Shown here in pieces: positions 11,521 to 21,828 of a DNA stretch of 64,000 nt. Location: positions 38,541,493 through 38,605,492 of the forward strand of contig OX419759.1 in the NCBI GenBank assembly GCA_948567375.1, read 5' to 3'. Both the position numbers and the translations under genes were made by a program. Position 1 is the stretch's first letter. Each line of letters begins with the position of its first letter. This DNA comes from Lunularia cruciata (Eukaryota > Streptophyta > Marchantiopsida > Lunulariales > Lunulariaceae). The notes beneath the pieces were generated by a model that was given only the letters and a program-made list of their open reading frames with translations, made no database searches and was not told the DNA's origin.

Positions 11521-11534
11521 CGGATGAGGAGCTC

Positions 11535-12830
11535 ATGACAATCTCAGTCACTCAAGAGGTTCCAATGGAGTACAAGGAGATTGTGAATGTTGTGACAAGA
11601 GGTAACTATCCAGAAGGGATGCATGTTAGGGAGAGGAAGGCTCTTGCAGCAAGATCTAGATCTTACACAATGGTAGAGGATATTCTTTTTCACCAAGGAG
11701 CAGATGGTCTACTTCCAAGAGCAGTGGGTAAGGAAGAGTCTATCCTACTTATAAAGGAGTTTCATGAAGGTTTAACGTGTGGATGACACTATGCAAGAAA
11801 GGTGATTGCTTTCAAGATTCTAGATGCAGGTTACCATTGGAGAGGGATTTTCAAGGATTGTCTTGATAATTGCAAAAATTGTCATGTTTGTCAAGCTTTT
11901 GCTAGAAAGTCTACATCCACTCTACCACTTAGATCAATTCCATTGCTAGGACCTTTTGAGAAGTGGGGAATTGATTTTGTAGGTCCTCTCAGTAAAACCC
12001 CAAAGAACAATTGGTACATTGTGGTAGTTACTGATTACCTTACCAAGTGGGTTGAGGCTAGACCATTGAGGGACAAGAATGAAGATAAAGTTGGTAGATT
12101 TCTTTATGAATGCATTATCACTAGATTTGGATGCCCTTGGGAGTTGGTTTCTAATAGAGGAGGAGAGTTTACAAGAAGCATAACTATAGCCATACTACGA
12201 CATTTCTCTATCACACATAGAGTAACTACATCCTATAAGCCAAATTTCAATGGCTTGGTAGAGAGAACCAATCAGACCTTGTGCATGATGTTGGCCAAGA
12301 TGCAAAAATAGAGGAGGCTAAACATCATTGGGACAAGAAAATGATGGACAAGAGGATTCATGTAGTTTTGTGGGAGTATAGGACAACCATGAAGACTCCC
12401 ACCGGATATTCTCCATTTCAATTGGTATATGGTATTGAGTCTACCCTATCTATTCACTTTGATCTTCCTACCTTCCAAATCATTCATAGGAGATTGAAGA
12501 AAGCACAAGGAAGTGATGCAGAGAAGTCAAGGAAGGAACAACTCATGGATTTGGAAGAGGCAAGAGCAGCTGATATGGTTCGAGTTGAGCAAGCCCAAGG
12601 AAACAAAAGGAGAGCTATGACAAGAGGCAATGCAAGAAGAAGGTGATTGTGTAATGTTGTTTGATTGTATTCGATTCAAGAGAGTGCAAAAGAAGTTTTT
12701 GCCTAAGTACTTTATACCTTTCATAGTGGAGAAGGTGTGGGGCAATTACACCTATGATCTCAAGGAGTTGGGAGGAAGACACTTTGATAGGATTAACCGT
12801 GATAAGTTCAAGATATATCATAGAAGGTAG
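11535..12830 (+). pseudogene. Integrase of element A
   Basis: The zinc-binding half shows the Cys pair CHVCQ. The core shows WGIDFVGP with the first catalytic Asp, then LVSNRGGEF, where the second catalytic Asp is Asn (AAT), then NGLVERTNQ with the Glu. An in-frame TGA lies at 11784-11786 and a TAG at 12309-12311. The C-terminal part continues in other frames (12281-12646 and 12630-12830) with GYSPFQLVYG and a terminal basic segment. No chromodomain follows. Catalytic-residue loss plus stops mean it cannot integrate. Confidence 0.88.
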
Positions 12831-12878
12831 AGAGACCTTCACTTTGAGGACAAAGTGAAAACTTAGTCCGGGGGTAAA

Positions 12879-13570
12879 TGTAACACTCATTTGTGCATGT
12901 GTGTGGTATTGTGATATTTAGCTTGGTATTACAAGTACTTGAGAGATATTATTTATATAGAGATAAAGGATGGTTCTACATAAGTCATGATTAGCTAAAG
13001 TTAGTCATAGCTAAGATAGAGAGGACCTTAATTTAGAGGAAGTGGAAAAGATGAGCACCACTATTTTGGATTCTAATGTGTTGACTTGGTATTATTCCTA
13101 AAAGTTTGGCTTTGAGGAAAGAGTTGAGAACTCTTGGGCCCGCAAGCCTTTTTGTTTTGGATTCTCCTATAGTCCAAGGATAGCCCATGTGAAGGAATCC
13201 TTGACTTAGTGGTTGGATCAAGATAAGATCATATGCTAGTGGAATATGCCCATGTGAATGAATATTCCTTTCTACTTTTTGACTTTACTTGACTTTTAGT
13301 CTAGTAACTTGAGTTATTGCGGTAATTAGTAACTTTGGTACATAACTATTTCACAAGTATATAAACAAGAGGTGAAGAGGTACTCATCATCCTTTCATTT
13401 TGCAACTATCTCTCTCTCATTGAGTTCTCTAATGAGCAATGTCTTGAGTCTTGGAGTGGTATCTTTGGAGGAGTATGATGGAGTTGGGGTTCCTTGCCTT
13501 CTTAGTCCATGGTGCACTACCATGATAGCCATCAGAGGTTCATCTTGAGTGAGAGACAGGCCGGCTCACA
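12879..13570 (+). repeat. 3' LTR of element A
   Basis: It begins TGTAACACTC directly after a purine-rich GGGGGTAAA stretch (12870-12878), the likely polypurine tract, and ends CTCACA. It is the same length as the 5' LTR. The sequence after it returns to element B's integrase, confirming the boundary. Confidence 0.93.
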
Positions 13571-15209
13571 GGCTATAGTAATGCTTCTTGTAAACTCTCC
13601 TCCTCTATGAGAAACCAACTCCAAAGGGCACCCAAACCTAGTGATAATACGTTCATAAAGAAATCTCTCATTTTCATCTTCATTCTTGTACCTCAATGGT
13701 TTAGCCTCAACCTACTTGGTAAGATAATGAATAACTACCACAATGTACTGATTATTCCTTGGCATTCTATTTAGATGACCTACAAATTAGATACCCCACT
13801 TCTCAAAAGGTCCTAGCAATGGAGTTGATCTAAGTGATAGCGTGAAAGTAGACTTCTTAGTAAAAGCTTGACAAACATGAAAAGTTTTGCAATAATCAAG
13901 ACAATCCTTGAAAATCCCCCTTCAATGGTAACTTGCATCTAGAATTTTCAAAGCAATCACCTTTCCTACAAAGTGCCCTCCAAACATGCAACCTTCATGA
14001 AATTCCTTTATGAGTAAGATAGACTCTTCCTTACCCACTACTCTTCAAAGTAGACCATCTGCTTCTTGGTGAAAAAGAATATCTCTACCATTATGTAAGG
14101 TCTAGATCTTGTTGTAAGGGCCTTCTTCTCCCTAGCATGCATCCCTTTTGGATAGTTACCTCTTGTAACAAAGTCCACAATCTCCTTGTACTCCATTAGA
14201 ACTTCTTGAGTGACTAAGACTTTCATGAGCTCCTCATCCAAGAAGGAATCATCCACTAGCTCATCTCCATCATGATCATAGATCCTAGATCATTAGTATT
14301 TGCATATTTCTTCCTTGGCCTATCCTCAACAATGTAGTCATACTCAGACAAGAGTATCATCCACCTTGATAGCCTCCTTTCTACATTAGGCTTGTTGAAG
14401 ATGTATTTCAAAGCCTTATGATCTATGGCAATGATGGCTTTCCCTCCAATCAAGTAGTGTCTAAATTGTTGGAGACCAAAGATCATTGCCAACCTTTCTT
14501 TCTCTATGATAAAATAGTTTTTTTTCTGCTAAAACCATCTGCCTACTAGCAAAGGCTATTGGATGATCATGCCAATCTTGGTCTAATTGACTAAGAGTTC
14601 ATCCTATAGTTACATTGGAAGCATTTTTACAAAGGATGAAGGGCTTACTCCAATCAGGTTTAGCAAGAATTAGAGCTATAACAATGGATTGCTTGAGCTC
14701 CTCAAAAGCTTTGAGAGCCTCCTTGTCCTCCAAAATCACCATGTATTCTACACCCTTCTTCATGTAGATAGTCAATGAATAAGCCTTGGAAAATGAGAAG
14801 ATGAACCTCATATGGTACCCAACCATCCCCAAGAATTGGTGTAACTTTATCAAGCTTGAAGGGAATGGAATGTTTGAGATTTTCCTCACCTTCCTAGGAT
14901 CAACTACTATTCCATCCTTGGGAGATGATGTGCCTCAAAAGTAGACATTCTTCACAACCAAAAATGCACTTCTTTAGGTTGAGTGATGCATTTTCTTTAT
15001 CCAAGCATTGCAAGACCTTGATCAGGTGCTCAAATTGCTCCTCCTTGATCCCATAGACACAAAAGTCATCAATGAAGTCTCTCATAAATTTCACAATGAA
15101 AGGTTCAAACACCTTGTTCATGAACCACTAGAATGTGGTTGGAGCATTGCAAAGCCTAAAAGGCATGACCTTGAAAACATAGTCCCCCAAGATCTAGTGA
15201 ATGTGGTGA
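13571..15209 (-). pseudogene. Element B middle pol: RT end, RNase H, integrase start
   Basis: On the minus strand, from 15209 downward: the RT end with intact FIDDFCVYG (about 15070), CIFGCEE, the connection (14599-14889), RNase H with IDHKALKYIF (14256-14492), a linker DDSFLDEEL, then the integrase zinc region and start of the core, until element A interrupts at 13571. B still has the RNase H segment that A lacks. Several frames are used, so it is non-functional. Element C interrupts the RT just upstream. Confidence 0.85.
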
Positions 15210-15214
15210 GTTGT
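15210..15214 (+). repeat. Target-site duplication of element C (GTTGT), left
   Basis: GTTGT directly precedes the LTR of C and recurs at 21829-21833. Joining the flanks through one copy restores a continuous match to the RT of element A (in reverse complement). Confidence 0.95.
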
Positions 15215-15956
15215 TGTAATACCAAGGGTTAGCCATATGATCTAGATGTGAAATTTGGTTTGGTAACATCTAGAATGATGTTATATATGATGGTCAAAAT
15301 AGATCAGATAGAAGTATCACCAAAAGAGTACTTCTACTAATAGGGCAGAAACCAAAATAGACTTGAGAACCTTAGAACCAATAGCTAGACATATGATTTA
15401 AAGGTGAGAATTGGTTTGGTAACATCTGGAAGGATGTTACACATGATGGACTAAACAGATCAGAAAGAGGTATCACCAAAAGGGGACTTCTACTAATAGA
15501 GTAGGAACCGAAATATGCTTGAAATCTTTGAAGGCAATTTCGGAGGCCTAAACGGATGAATTAGGCCTCAAAAATGTGCAGATTCCCCCCCCCCCCCCAG
15601 AGGAAAGGTTGGCCTTCCCTCCCTCCAGGTTTGTCTCGTTGAGAGCTTTCCAATGGTACCTTACTCATGTGATTCTGAGATTCCTACAAGAAGATTCTCT
15701 AAAAGATTCCCTCCGGTCAAAGCTCGTTTGACCAACCAGATAGGACCTAGACCAGACAGGTCACCCATCCAAGTAAGTAATCCAAGGGTGGAGCTTGCTG
15801 ATATGTCACCTATCTGTGTCCCTAATCCTATGGTGGAGCTTCCTTAGAGGAGACACTCTTTGTCTATATAATAAAGAGAAGGTGCTCCCTTGGGGCATCG
15901 GATGTTTGAGTGTGCAATCTATGTTTTCTCTCTTCTCTTGTCCTCGAAGTATTACA
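15215..15956 (+). repeat. 5' LTR of element C
   Basis: 742 bp, TGTAATACC to ATTACA. It contains a C homopolymer of about 14 near 15586-15600 that differs in length and purity from the 3' copy. A TATA-like CTATATAATAAA lies near 15863-15875. Two imperfect direct copies of a 'ttggtttggtaacatct' block occur about 170 bp apart inside the LTR. Confidence 0.95.
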
Positions 15957-15957
15957 A

Positions 15958-15969
15958 TGGTATCAGAGC
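15958..15969 (+). promoter_or_regulatory. Primer binding site of element C (initiator Met tRNA)
   Basis: TGGTATCAGAGC, one base after the LTR end, is the standard plant primer site complementary to the 3' end of initiator methionine tRNA. Confidence 0.95.
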
Positions 15970-16096
15970 GAGTGTTCTAGTCCAAGAGAGTGGATCACCC
16001 CTCTTGGAATAGCACGAACTACTGAAACTGAGTAATTTGAGGTGGAGAACATAGAGTAATCGCTAGACTTAGGAAGGACTTTGGAGAGCGGATGGG

Positions 16097-16526
16097 ATGG
16101 ATGCGCCGGGGGGACAATTTCCCGCACCTAGCTTTCCATTCTCAAACCCATTCCACATCAAGGTTATGTACATCCAGCGTGAGCAGATGAGAGTATCGCT
16201 AGTTTATCACTTTGGTGCGGAATTCATGGACAGAGTGATGAACTCACCAAACCCGGTGATTCTACCTATGGTGATATATGACAGAGAGTGGGATTTGACG
16301 ATCTACATTCTATTATGATAATATGGATATGAATGTCCCAAATCCTCTCCCTTTCAACACTCAAGTAGAAATCCGTTATGTAGTGAGGCCGAAATTGATG
16401 TTTAGAGATTTTGTGGTTAGGAATTTTGGTGAGGAGTATTATCAACGAGTGATAGCTTTTGAGGTCCCAATGGTAGTTCCGATAGTTTTTGCACCTTCCA
16501 GAGTGATTATATTGACTCTGTATTGA
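16097..16526 (+). pseudogene. Upstream ORFs of element C: duplicated small 'HFG' module
   Basis: Two short reading frames (16097-16318 and 16323-16526) sit ahead of gag. The first contains YHFGAEFMDRV then PVILPMVIYD; the second RNFGEEYYQRV then PMVVPIVF. They align as two copies of one module of about 40 residues with the pattern (H/N)FGxE(F/Y)xxRV, about ten residues, P(V/M)xxP(M/I)V. Element D has one related copy (24500-24697). I do not recognise the module; it may be the N-terminal part of Gag or a separate peptide. Stops separate it from the main gag frame. Confidence 0.5.
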
Positions 16527-16541
16527 AGTAGACGTTAGCAA

Positions 16542-17648
16542 TTGGGTGTTGCAGGAACCATGGATCCGCAGTTGCAAGAGCTGGTGCAAGGAATGCAAGG
16601 GATGTTGAATGAATTTCGAGAGATTAAGATGACCATGGAGACATTGCAAAGTCAAGTGCAGATCCTCAGGAACGATCAAGCCATGCAAGAAGAAGAGCCG
16701 TCTCAAAACCCAGTACCTGCGACTGAAGTACTTGGAGAGGCATCCGTGCCTACGAACCCTATCAACGATGAAGCCACATTGCTACTCCGGATGAAGAAGA
16801 CCTGCAACATCAAGCCTTACAAGGTGCAGCGTACGATGGGAGTAGTGGAGAATTGGATCTCGAGAATGAATCAATATTTTTGATTGTTCTCAACATAGAT
16901 CATAGAGCATGCTGCAGGCGTGTTTGCATGTGGGTACTTGACCGATAAAGCCCTCACATGGTATGATGCTTGGGAACGATCCATGCTGGTAGAGAGAAGG
17001 GAGGTCACATGGACAGCAATGCAAGAAGGACTGCTCAAGAATTTCCAATCGGTGGATTCTGTGCAGATGGCTCGAACCCTACTATGGGCATTGAGACAAA
17101 AGAATAGCGTACAAGAGTATGTGGAGGCATTTTTGGATCTACAAGTCGCAATTACCGACATGAGTCCAGCAGAGGCTCTCGACAATTTCAAACGAGGGTT
17201 GAAAGAGCGGATTTGCCAAGAAGTCATGGTGCAAAACCCTCGCACGGTATTTGAAGCTATTGCTTGTGCGCAGAGAATAGCTGGAGCATTAGGTGGAGGT
17301 GAAGGAGTAGTTCCACCTCAACATTATTGGGCAGAAATGCCACACATGGGTGGACCAGTACCGATGGAATTGGGCAACCTTCGATTCCGGGATCGAGGAG
17401 CACGACCGCTTCAAGGAGAGCGGGGACGGGTAGAAGAACGAAGAGATGGAGTCCCACGAGGAGAAGGGACTCGAGGAGAACAATGCCGTTGTTACAATTG
17501 TGGCCGTATTGGGCACATATCTACCAATTGTCACACTCGTTTCCCTGGAGACCCTCGGCCTCCGTACAGGCAATCTTTGAACAACATGGAGAGGCACATT
17601 GAAGAGGAGGAGGTGGAAACCACTTCGGAAAATGAAGATCGCCAGTAA
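16542..17648 (+). pseudogene. Gag of element C
   Basis: Reads MDPQLQELVQGMQGM with a coiled-coil-like start, then a capsid part with ALTWYDAWERS and a zinc knuckle CYNCGRIGHISTNC near 17490-17535, and ends at TAA 17646-17648. Two in-frame stops, TGA at 16881-16883 and TAG at 16896-16898, split it; the reading frame is the same on both sides, so no frameshift is needed. Pol follows in another frame. Confidence 0.9.
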
Positions 17649-17689
17649 ATGTACCTCGCGGCCTTACTGGCTCAATAAGGAAGCAGAGA

Positions 17690-20600
17690 AGCGAGGGAAG
17701 GAAGAAGAATAATGCGCAAAGATCCCGAAAGGCAACCTCACAATTGATTGTCGTGAATGGAATCCTAGAAGGTAATCAAGTGAGAGTATTAATAGATCCG
17801 GGAGCAACAGAGAATTTCTTGTCTCGCTCTGTTGCAATAAGCTTGGGAATGGATCTAGAGAGAGATGGAAGTGAAGAAGTAGAGTTACCAAATGGGCAAA
17901 CAGAGAGGATTGAATCATTACCTAGACGGGTAACCCTCTCTGTAGGAGAATATCAGGAAGCAATTGAGTGGCGAGTGATACAGTTAGCCCGTTATGATGC
18001 AATTTTAGGCATGCCATGGATGGAGCAGTACAACCCAATGGCGGATTGGAGGAAGAAAGTAGTGAGAACCCACCAATGGTCAATCATTGGGGTTAAAGAA
18101 AAATCACACAGGCAAAAATTGCCTCTATATGTCGTAGGGACGACAACTGTCTATAAGACCGATAGATGTTTTCTGGGCCTAATAAGAGAAGTCCAGAGTG
18201 CACAACTTGTTGGACAAATTCCTGAGAAATTGAAGGATGTGGTGGATGAGTTTCAAGATGTCTTTCCCGATGATCTACCCTCAAGATTACCACCTAAAAG
18301 GCGAGTAGATCACAAAATAGAGACACTCCCGGGGAAGACACCTCCTTGTAAGGCCCCATATCGCCTATCACCTCATGAGTTGGAGGAGTGTAAGACTCAA
18401 ATTGAGGAGATGCTACAGAAAGGGTTCATCCAACCTAGCGTATCACCATATGGGGCCCCTGTCTTGTTTGTGAAGAAGAAGGATGGTACAATGCGCATGT
18501 GCATTGACTATCGGGGTCTCAATCAGCAAACAGTGAAGAACAAATACCCCTTACCTCGCATGGATGACTTGTTTGATCAACTCCATGGAGCGAGATACTT
18601 CACCAAACTGGACTTGCGGAGCGGTTACAATCAAATCCGAATTGCAGAGGAGGATGTGTACAAAACTGCCTTTCAAACCAAGTATGGCCACTTTGAGTAT
18701 CTTGTGATGCCTTTTGGCCTCACCAATGCGCCTGCCACTTTCATGAGCCTAATGAATGACATATTTCATCCATACTTGGATAAGTCTGTTATTGTCTTCT
18801 TGGATGATATCTTAGTATATAGTAGCACAATGACAGAACACAAACAACATCTACGAGAGGCCCTCCAGATTCTAAGACAGAATCAGTTGTACGCCAAAAT
18901 CTCAAAGTGTGAGTTTGGCAAGTCTGAAGTAGACTACTTAGGGCATAGAGTAAGTGCAGAGGGCATTCAAGTATTGACAAATAAAATAGAGTTCATTCAA
19001 AAATGGAGTGCCCCAGAAGATCAGACTCAACTTAAGAGCTTCTTGGGGTTGACGGGATTCTATCATAGATTTGTCAAGGACTTCTCTAAGGTTGCACAGC
19101 CTTTAACGGCACTACTTGGCAAGGGGAAGAAGTGGACATGGAGAACTGCACAAGAGTTGGCCTTTCAAGAATTGAAGGCCGCCTTGCTACATGCACCAAT
19201 CTTGAAGTGGTATGACCCAAAACGTCCAATCAAGTTGGCTACGGATGCATCAGGCATAGCAATAGGAGCAGTCCTACAACAAGAGTGGCATGACGGATGG
19301 CATCCAATTGCATATTTCTCTCAAAAGTTGTTACCGGCAGAGCGCAACTACCACACTACAGAACGAGAAGAGCTGGCCATTGTTCTAGCAACCAAGCATT
19401 GGAAGCACTACCTGGGCGAGAAGGCATTTGTAGTAGAGATAGACCACAAACCTCTAGTCTACCTCGAGACGCAAAAAGATCTATCTCGTCGCCAAATTTG
19501 GTGGGCAGAGTGGCGACAACGCTTCAACATGACAATCACCTACGTAGAAGGTAAGAAGCAACTTGCAGATGCATTCACCCGCATGCCAATGGCCAACAAC
19601 TTGACGGTAGAGGTTAAGATTAACCCTGAATTTTGGCAAGAGATTCTAGCTACTACAAAAACTGATCCACAGATTGTAGAAGCGCAATCGTCCAAAGGTG
19701 TCACCAGTACCCAAGGACTCACCTTTCGGGAGGGCCGATTGTGGATCCCAAATGTCCCAGAATTACGCACCACCATTCTAGCGGAATGTCATGATTTGGC
19801 CATTGCAGCTCATGTCGGAGTGGACAAGACCTTGGAGGCAGTCAAGCGCCATTACTATTGGCCCAAGATGAGCAACAATGTGATGGACTATGTGCGTAGC
19901 TGTCTACTTTGTCAATAGAACAAAGCTTCTAATCAAGCTCCTGCAGGGCTCCTTCAACCTCTTCCCACTCCTACCCAACGTTGGGAACAAGTGAGTATGG
20001 ATCTCGATTGTGAATTACCCAAGACCACCTCAGGGTTTGACTCCATTGTGGTCTTTGTGGACCGGCTCAGCAAAATGATTCATGTACGCCCTACCACCAA
20101 GGAGGTGACCGCTCCACAACTAGCTCAACTATACTTAGATGCAGTCTTTGCTCACCATGGCTTATCTAGAGTACTCATCACCGATAGAGGCACCCAATTC
20201 ACAAGTTTGTTTTGGCAAACACTCTTTGGGTTCTTCAAACCCAAGTTGGTCATGTCTACAGCTTACCACCCACAAACAGATGGCCAAATAGAGCGGGCTA
20301 ATTGCACGATTGAAGACATGTTACACGGCTTCACCTTAGAAGAGCAAGAGAGGTGGGACACCCTACTACCGTTGGTGGAATTCGCTTACAACAATTCAAT
20401 GAATGCCTCCACCCAAGTCACTCCGTTCTTCCTCATGTATGGTGAGCATCCCTTCACACCTTCTAGCTTGATGAAGATCCGTCCAGTGACTACCAAGGTT
20501 GATGCAGTCAACACATTTGTTTCTAGAATCCAACAAGGTGTGGAGAGCGCCAAGCACAGGTTATAGATTGCGCAAAATCGGCAAAAGCAGTATGCTGATG

Positions 20601-21071
20601 CACACCGTAGGCACATGGAGTTCAATGTTGGGGATCAAGTGTGGATCAACAACCAACCTCACATTAGTTGGATCTCGTAAGCTCAGACCTCGTTTTATTG
20701 GGCCTTTCTCAATTCTTCGCCGCATCGGCGCTGTGGCCTATCACCTTGAGCTACCACCACACATGAAGATCCATCCAGTGTTCCATATCTCCCTATTACG
20801 CAGATATGCTCCCTGATCAGGCCAAGGTACTTCCACACAGGACATTCGACCTTGTCCGACAGTCATTGATGGCACAGAGGAATATGAAGTGGAGCGGATT
20901 CTCCAAAAGCGCATGCGTGGTACTTGCCATCCGTGGGTGGAATATCTAGTACAATGGAAAGGTTACCCCCTCTATGAAGCAACTTGGGAACCCGCTGCCA
21001 ATTTGGCACATGCACCGGTGTTGGTGCAAGCATTTGAGCAACAATTGCACAACGAGGACGTTGCGTCTTAA
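17690..21071 (+). pseudogene. Pol of element C: protease, RT, RNase H, integrase, chromodomain
   Basis: The frame at 17744-19918 (724 aa) is open. Protease has [10 protein letters not shown] (Asp-Pro-Gly where Asp-Ser/Thr-Gly is usual). RT has [26 protein letters not shown] and FLDD (about 18800). RNase H has ATDASG, EREELA, DHKPL and ADAFTR. Integrase has a His region and CLLC, a TAG at 19916-19918 replacing Gln, then MDLD, DRGTQF and IERANC with all three catalytic acids. Another TAG lies at 20564-20566, a frameshift near 20660, and a TGA at 20814-20816. The chromodomain (20870-21071) is complete: EYEVERIL, EYLVQWKGYP, ATWEP. It would guide integration by binding modified chromatin. Confidence 0.93.
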
Positions 21072-21084
21072 AAGGAGGGAGGTC
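21069..21084 (+). other. Polypurine tract of element C
   Basis: A run of purines (AAAAGGAGGGAGG) ends two bases before the 3' LTR, where plus-strand DNA synthesis is primed in LTR retrotransposons. Confidence 0.85.
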
Positions 21085-21828
21085 TGTAATACCAAGGGTT
21101 AGCCATATGATCTAGATGTGAAATTCGGTTTGGTAACATCTAGAATGATGTTATACATGATAGTCAAAATAGATCAGATAGAAGTATCACCAAAAGAGTA
21201 CTTCTACTAATAGGGCAGAAACCAAAATAGACTTGAGAACCTTAGAACCAATAGCTAGACATATGATTTAAAGGTGAGAATTGGTTTGGTAACATCTGGA
21301 AGGATGTTACACATGATGGACTAAACAGATCAGAAAGAGGTATCACCAAAAGGGGACTTCTACTAATAGAGTAGGAACCAAAATATGCCTGAAATCTTTG
21401 AAGGCAATTTTGGAGTCCTAAACGGATGAATTAGGCCTCAAAAATGTGCAGATTCTCCCCCCCCCCCACCGGAGGAAAGGCTGGCCTTCCCTCCCCCCTG
21501 GTTTGTCTTGTCGAGAGCTTTCCAACGGTACCTTACTCATGTGATTCTGAGATTCCTACAGGAAGATTCTCTAAAAGATTCCCTTCGATCAAAGCTCGTT
21601 TGACCAACCAGATAGGACCTAGACCAGACAAGTCACCCATCCAAGTAAGTAATCCAAGGGTGGAGCTTGCTGACATGTCACATATCTGTGTCCCTAATCC
21701 TATGGTGGAGCTTCCTTGGAGGAGACACTCTTTGTCTATATAATAAAGAGAAGGTGCTCCCTTGGGGCATCGGATGTTTGAGTGTGCAATCTGTGTTTTC
21801 TCTCTTCTCTTATCCTCGGAGTATTACA
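21085..21828 (+). repeat. 3' LTR of element C
   Basis: 744 bp, same termini as the 5' LTR. The differences from it are dominated by C/T and A/G changes. It is followed by the target duplication GTTGT and then element B RT sequence. Confidence 0.95.

Larger units (their letters stand above)
5976..13570 (+). mobile_element. Element A: Ty3/gypsy LTR retrotransposon, non-chromodomain family
   Basis: The two LTRs of equal length (692 bp: 5976-6667 and 12879-13570) flank a leader ORF, gag, protease, reverse transcriptase, RNase H and integrase, in that order. The bases GGCT occur immediately outside both ends (5972-5975 and 13571-13574), consistent with a short target duplication. In the first 270 bp I counted about a dozen differences between the LTRs (roughly 95% identity), so the insertion is not recent. 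It sits in the integrase of the related element B, in opposite orientation. Stops, a 4-nt deletion in gag, a deletion in RNase H and an Asp-to-Asn change in integrase show that it is dead. Confidence 0.93.
15215..21828 (+). mobile_element. Element C: chromovirus (Ty3/gypsy with chromodomain)
   Basis: LTRs at 15215-15956 and 21085-21828 begin TGTAATACC and end ATTACA. A perfect initiator-Met primer site follows the 5' LTR and a purine tract precedes the 3' LTR. Internal order is small upstream ORFs, gag, protease, RT, RNase H, integrase, chromodomain. By eye the LTRs differ at about 25 of 742 positions, mostly transitions, so this is the youngest-looking insertion of the stack. It is nevertheless inactivated by several stops and one frameshift. 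Confidence 0.95.

Noticed and set aside
15586-15600. C homopolymer as a functional element
   Set aside because: It lies in an LTR and differs in length and purity between the two LTRs, as expected of slippage.
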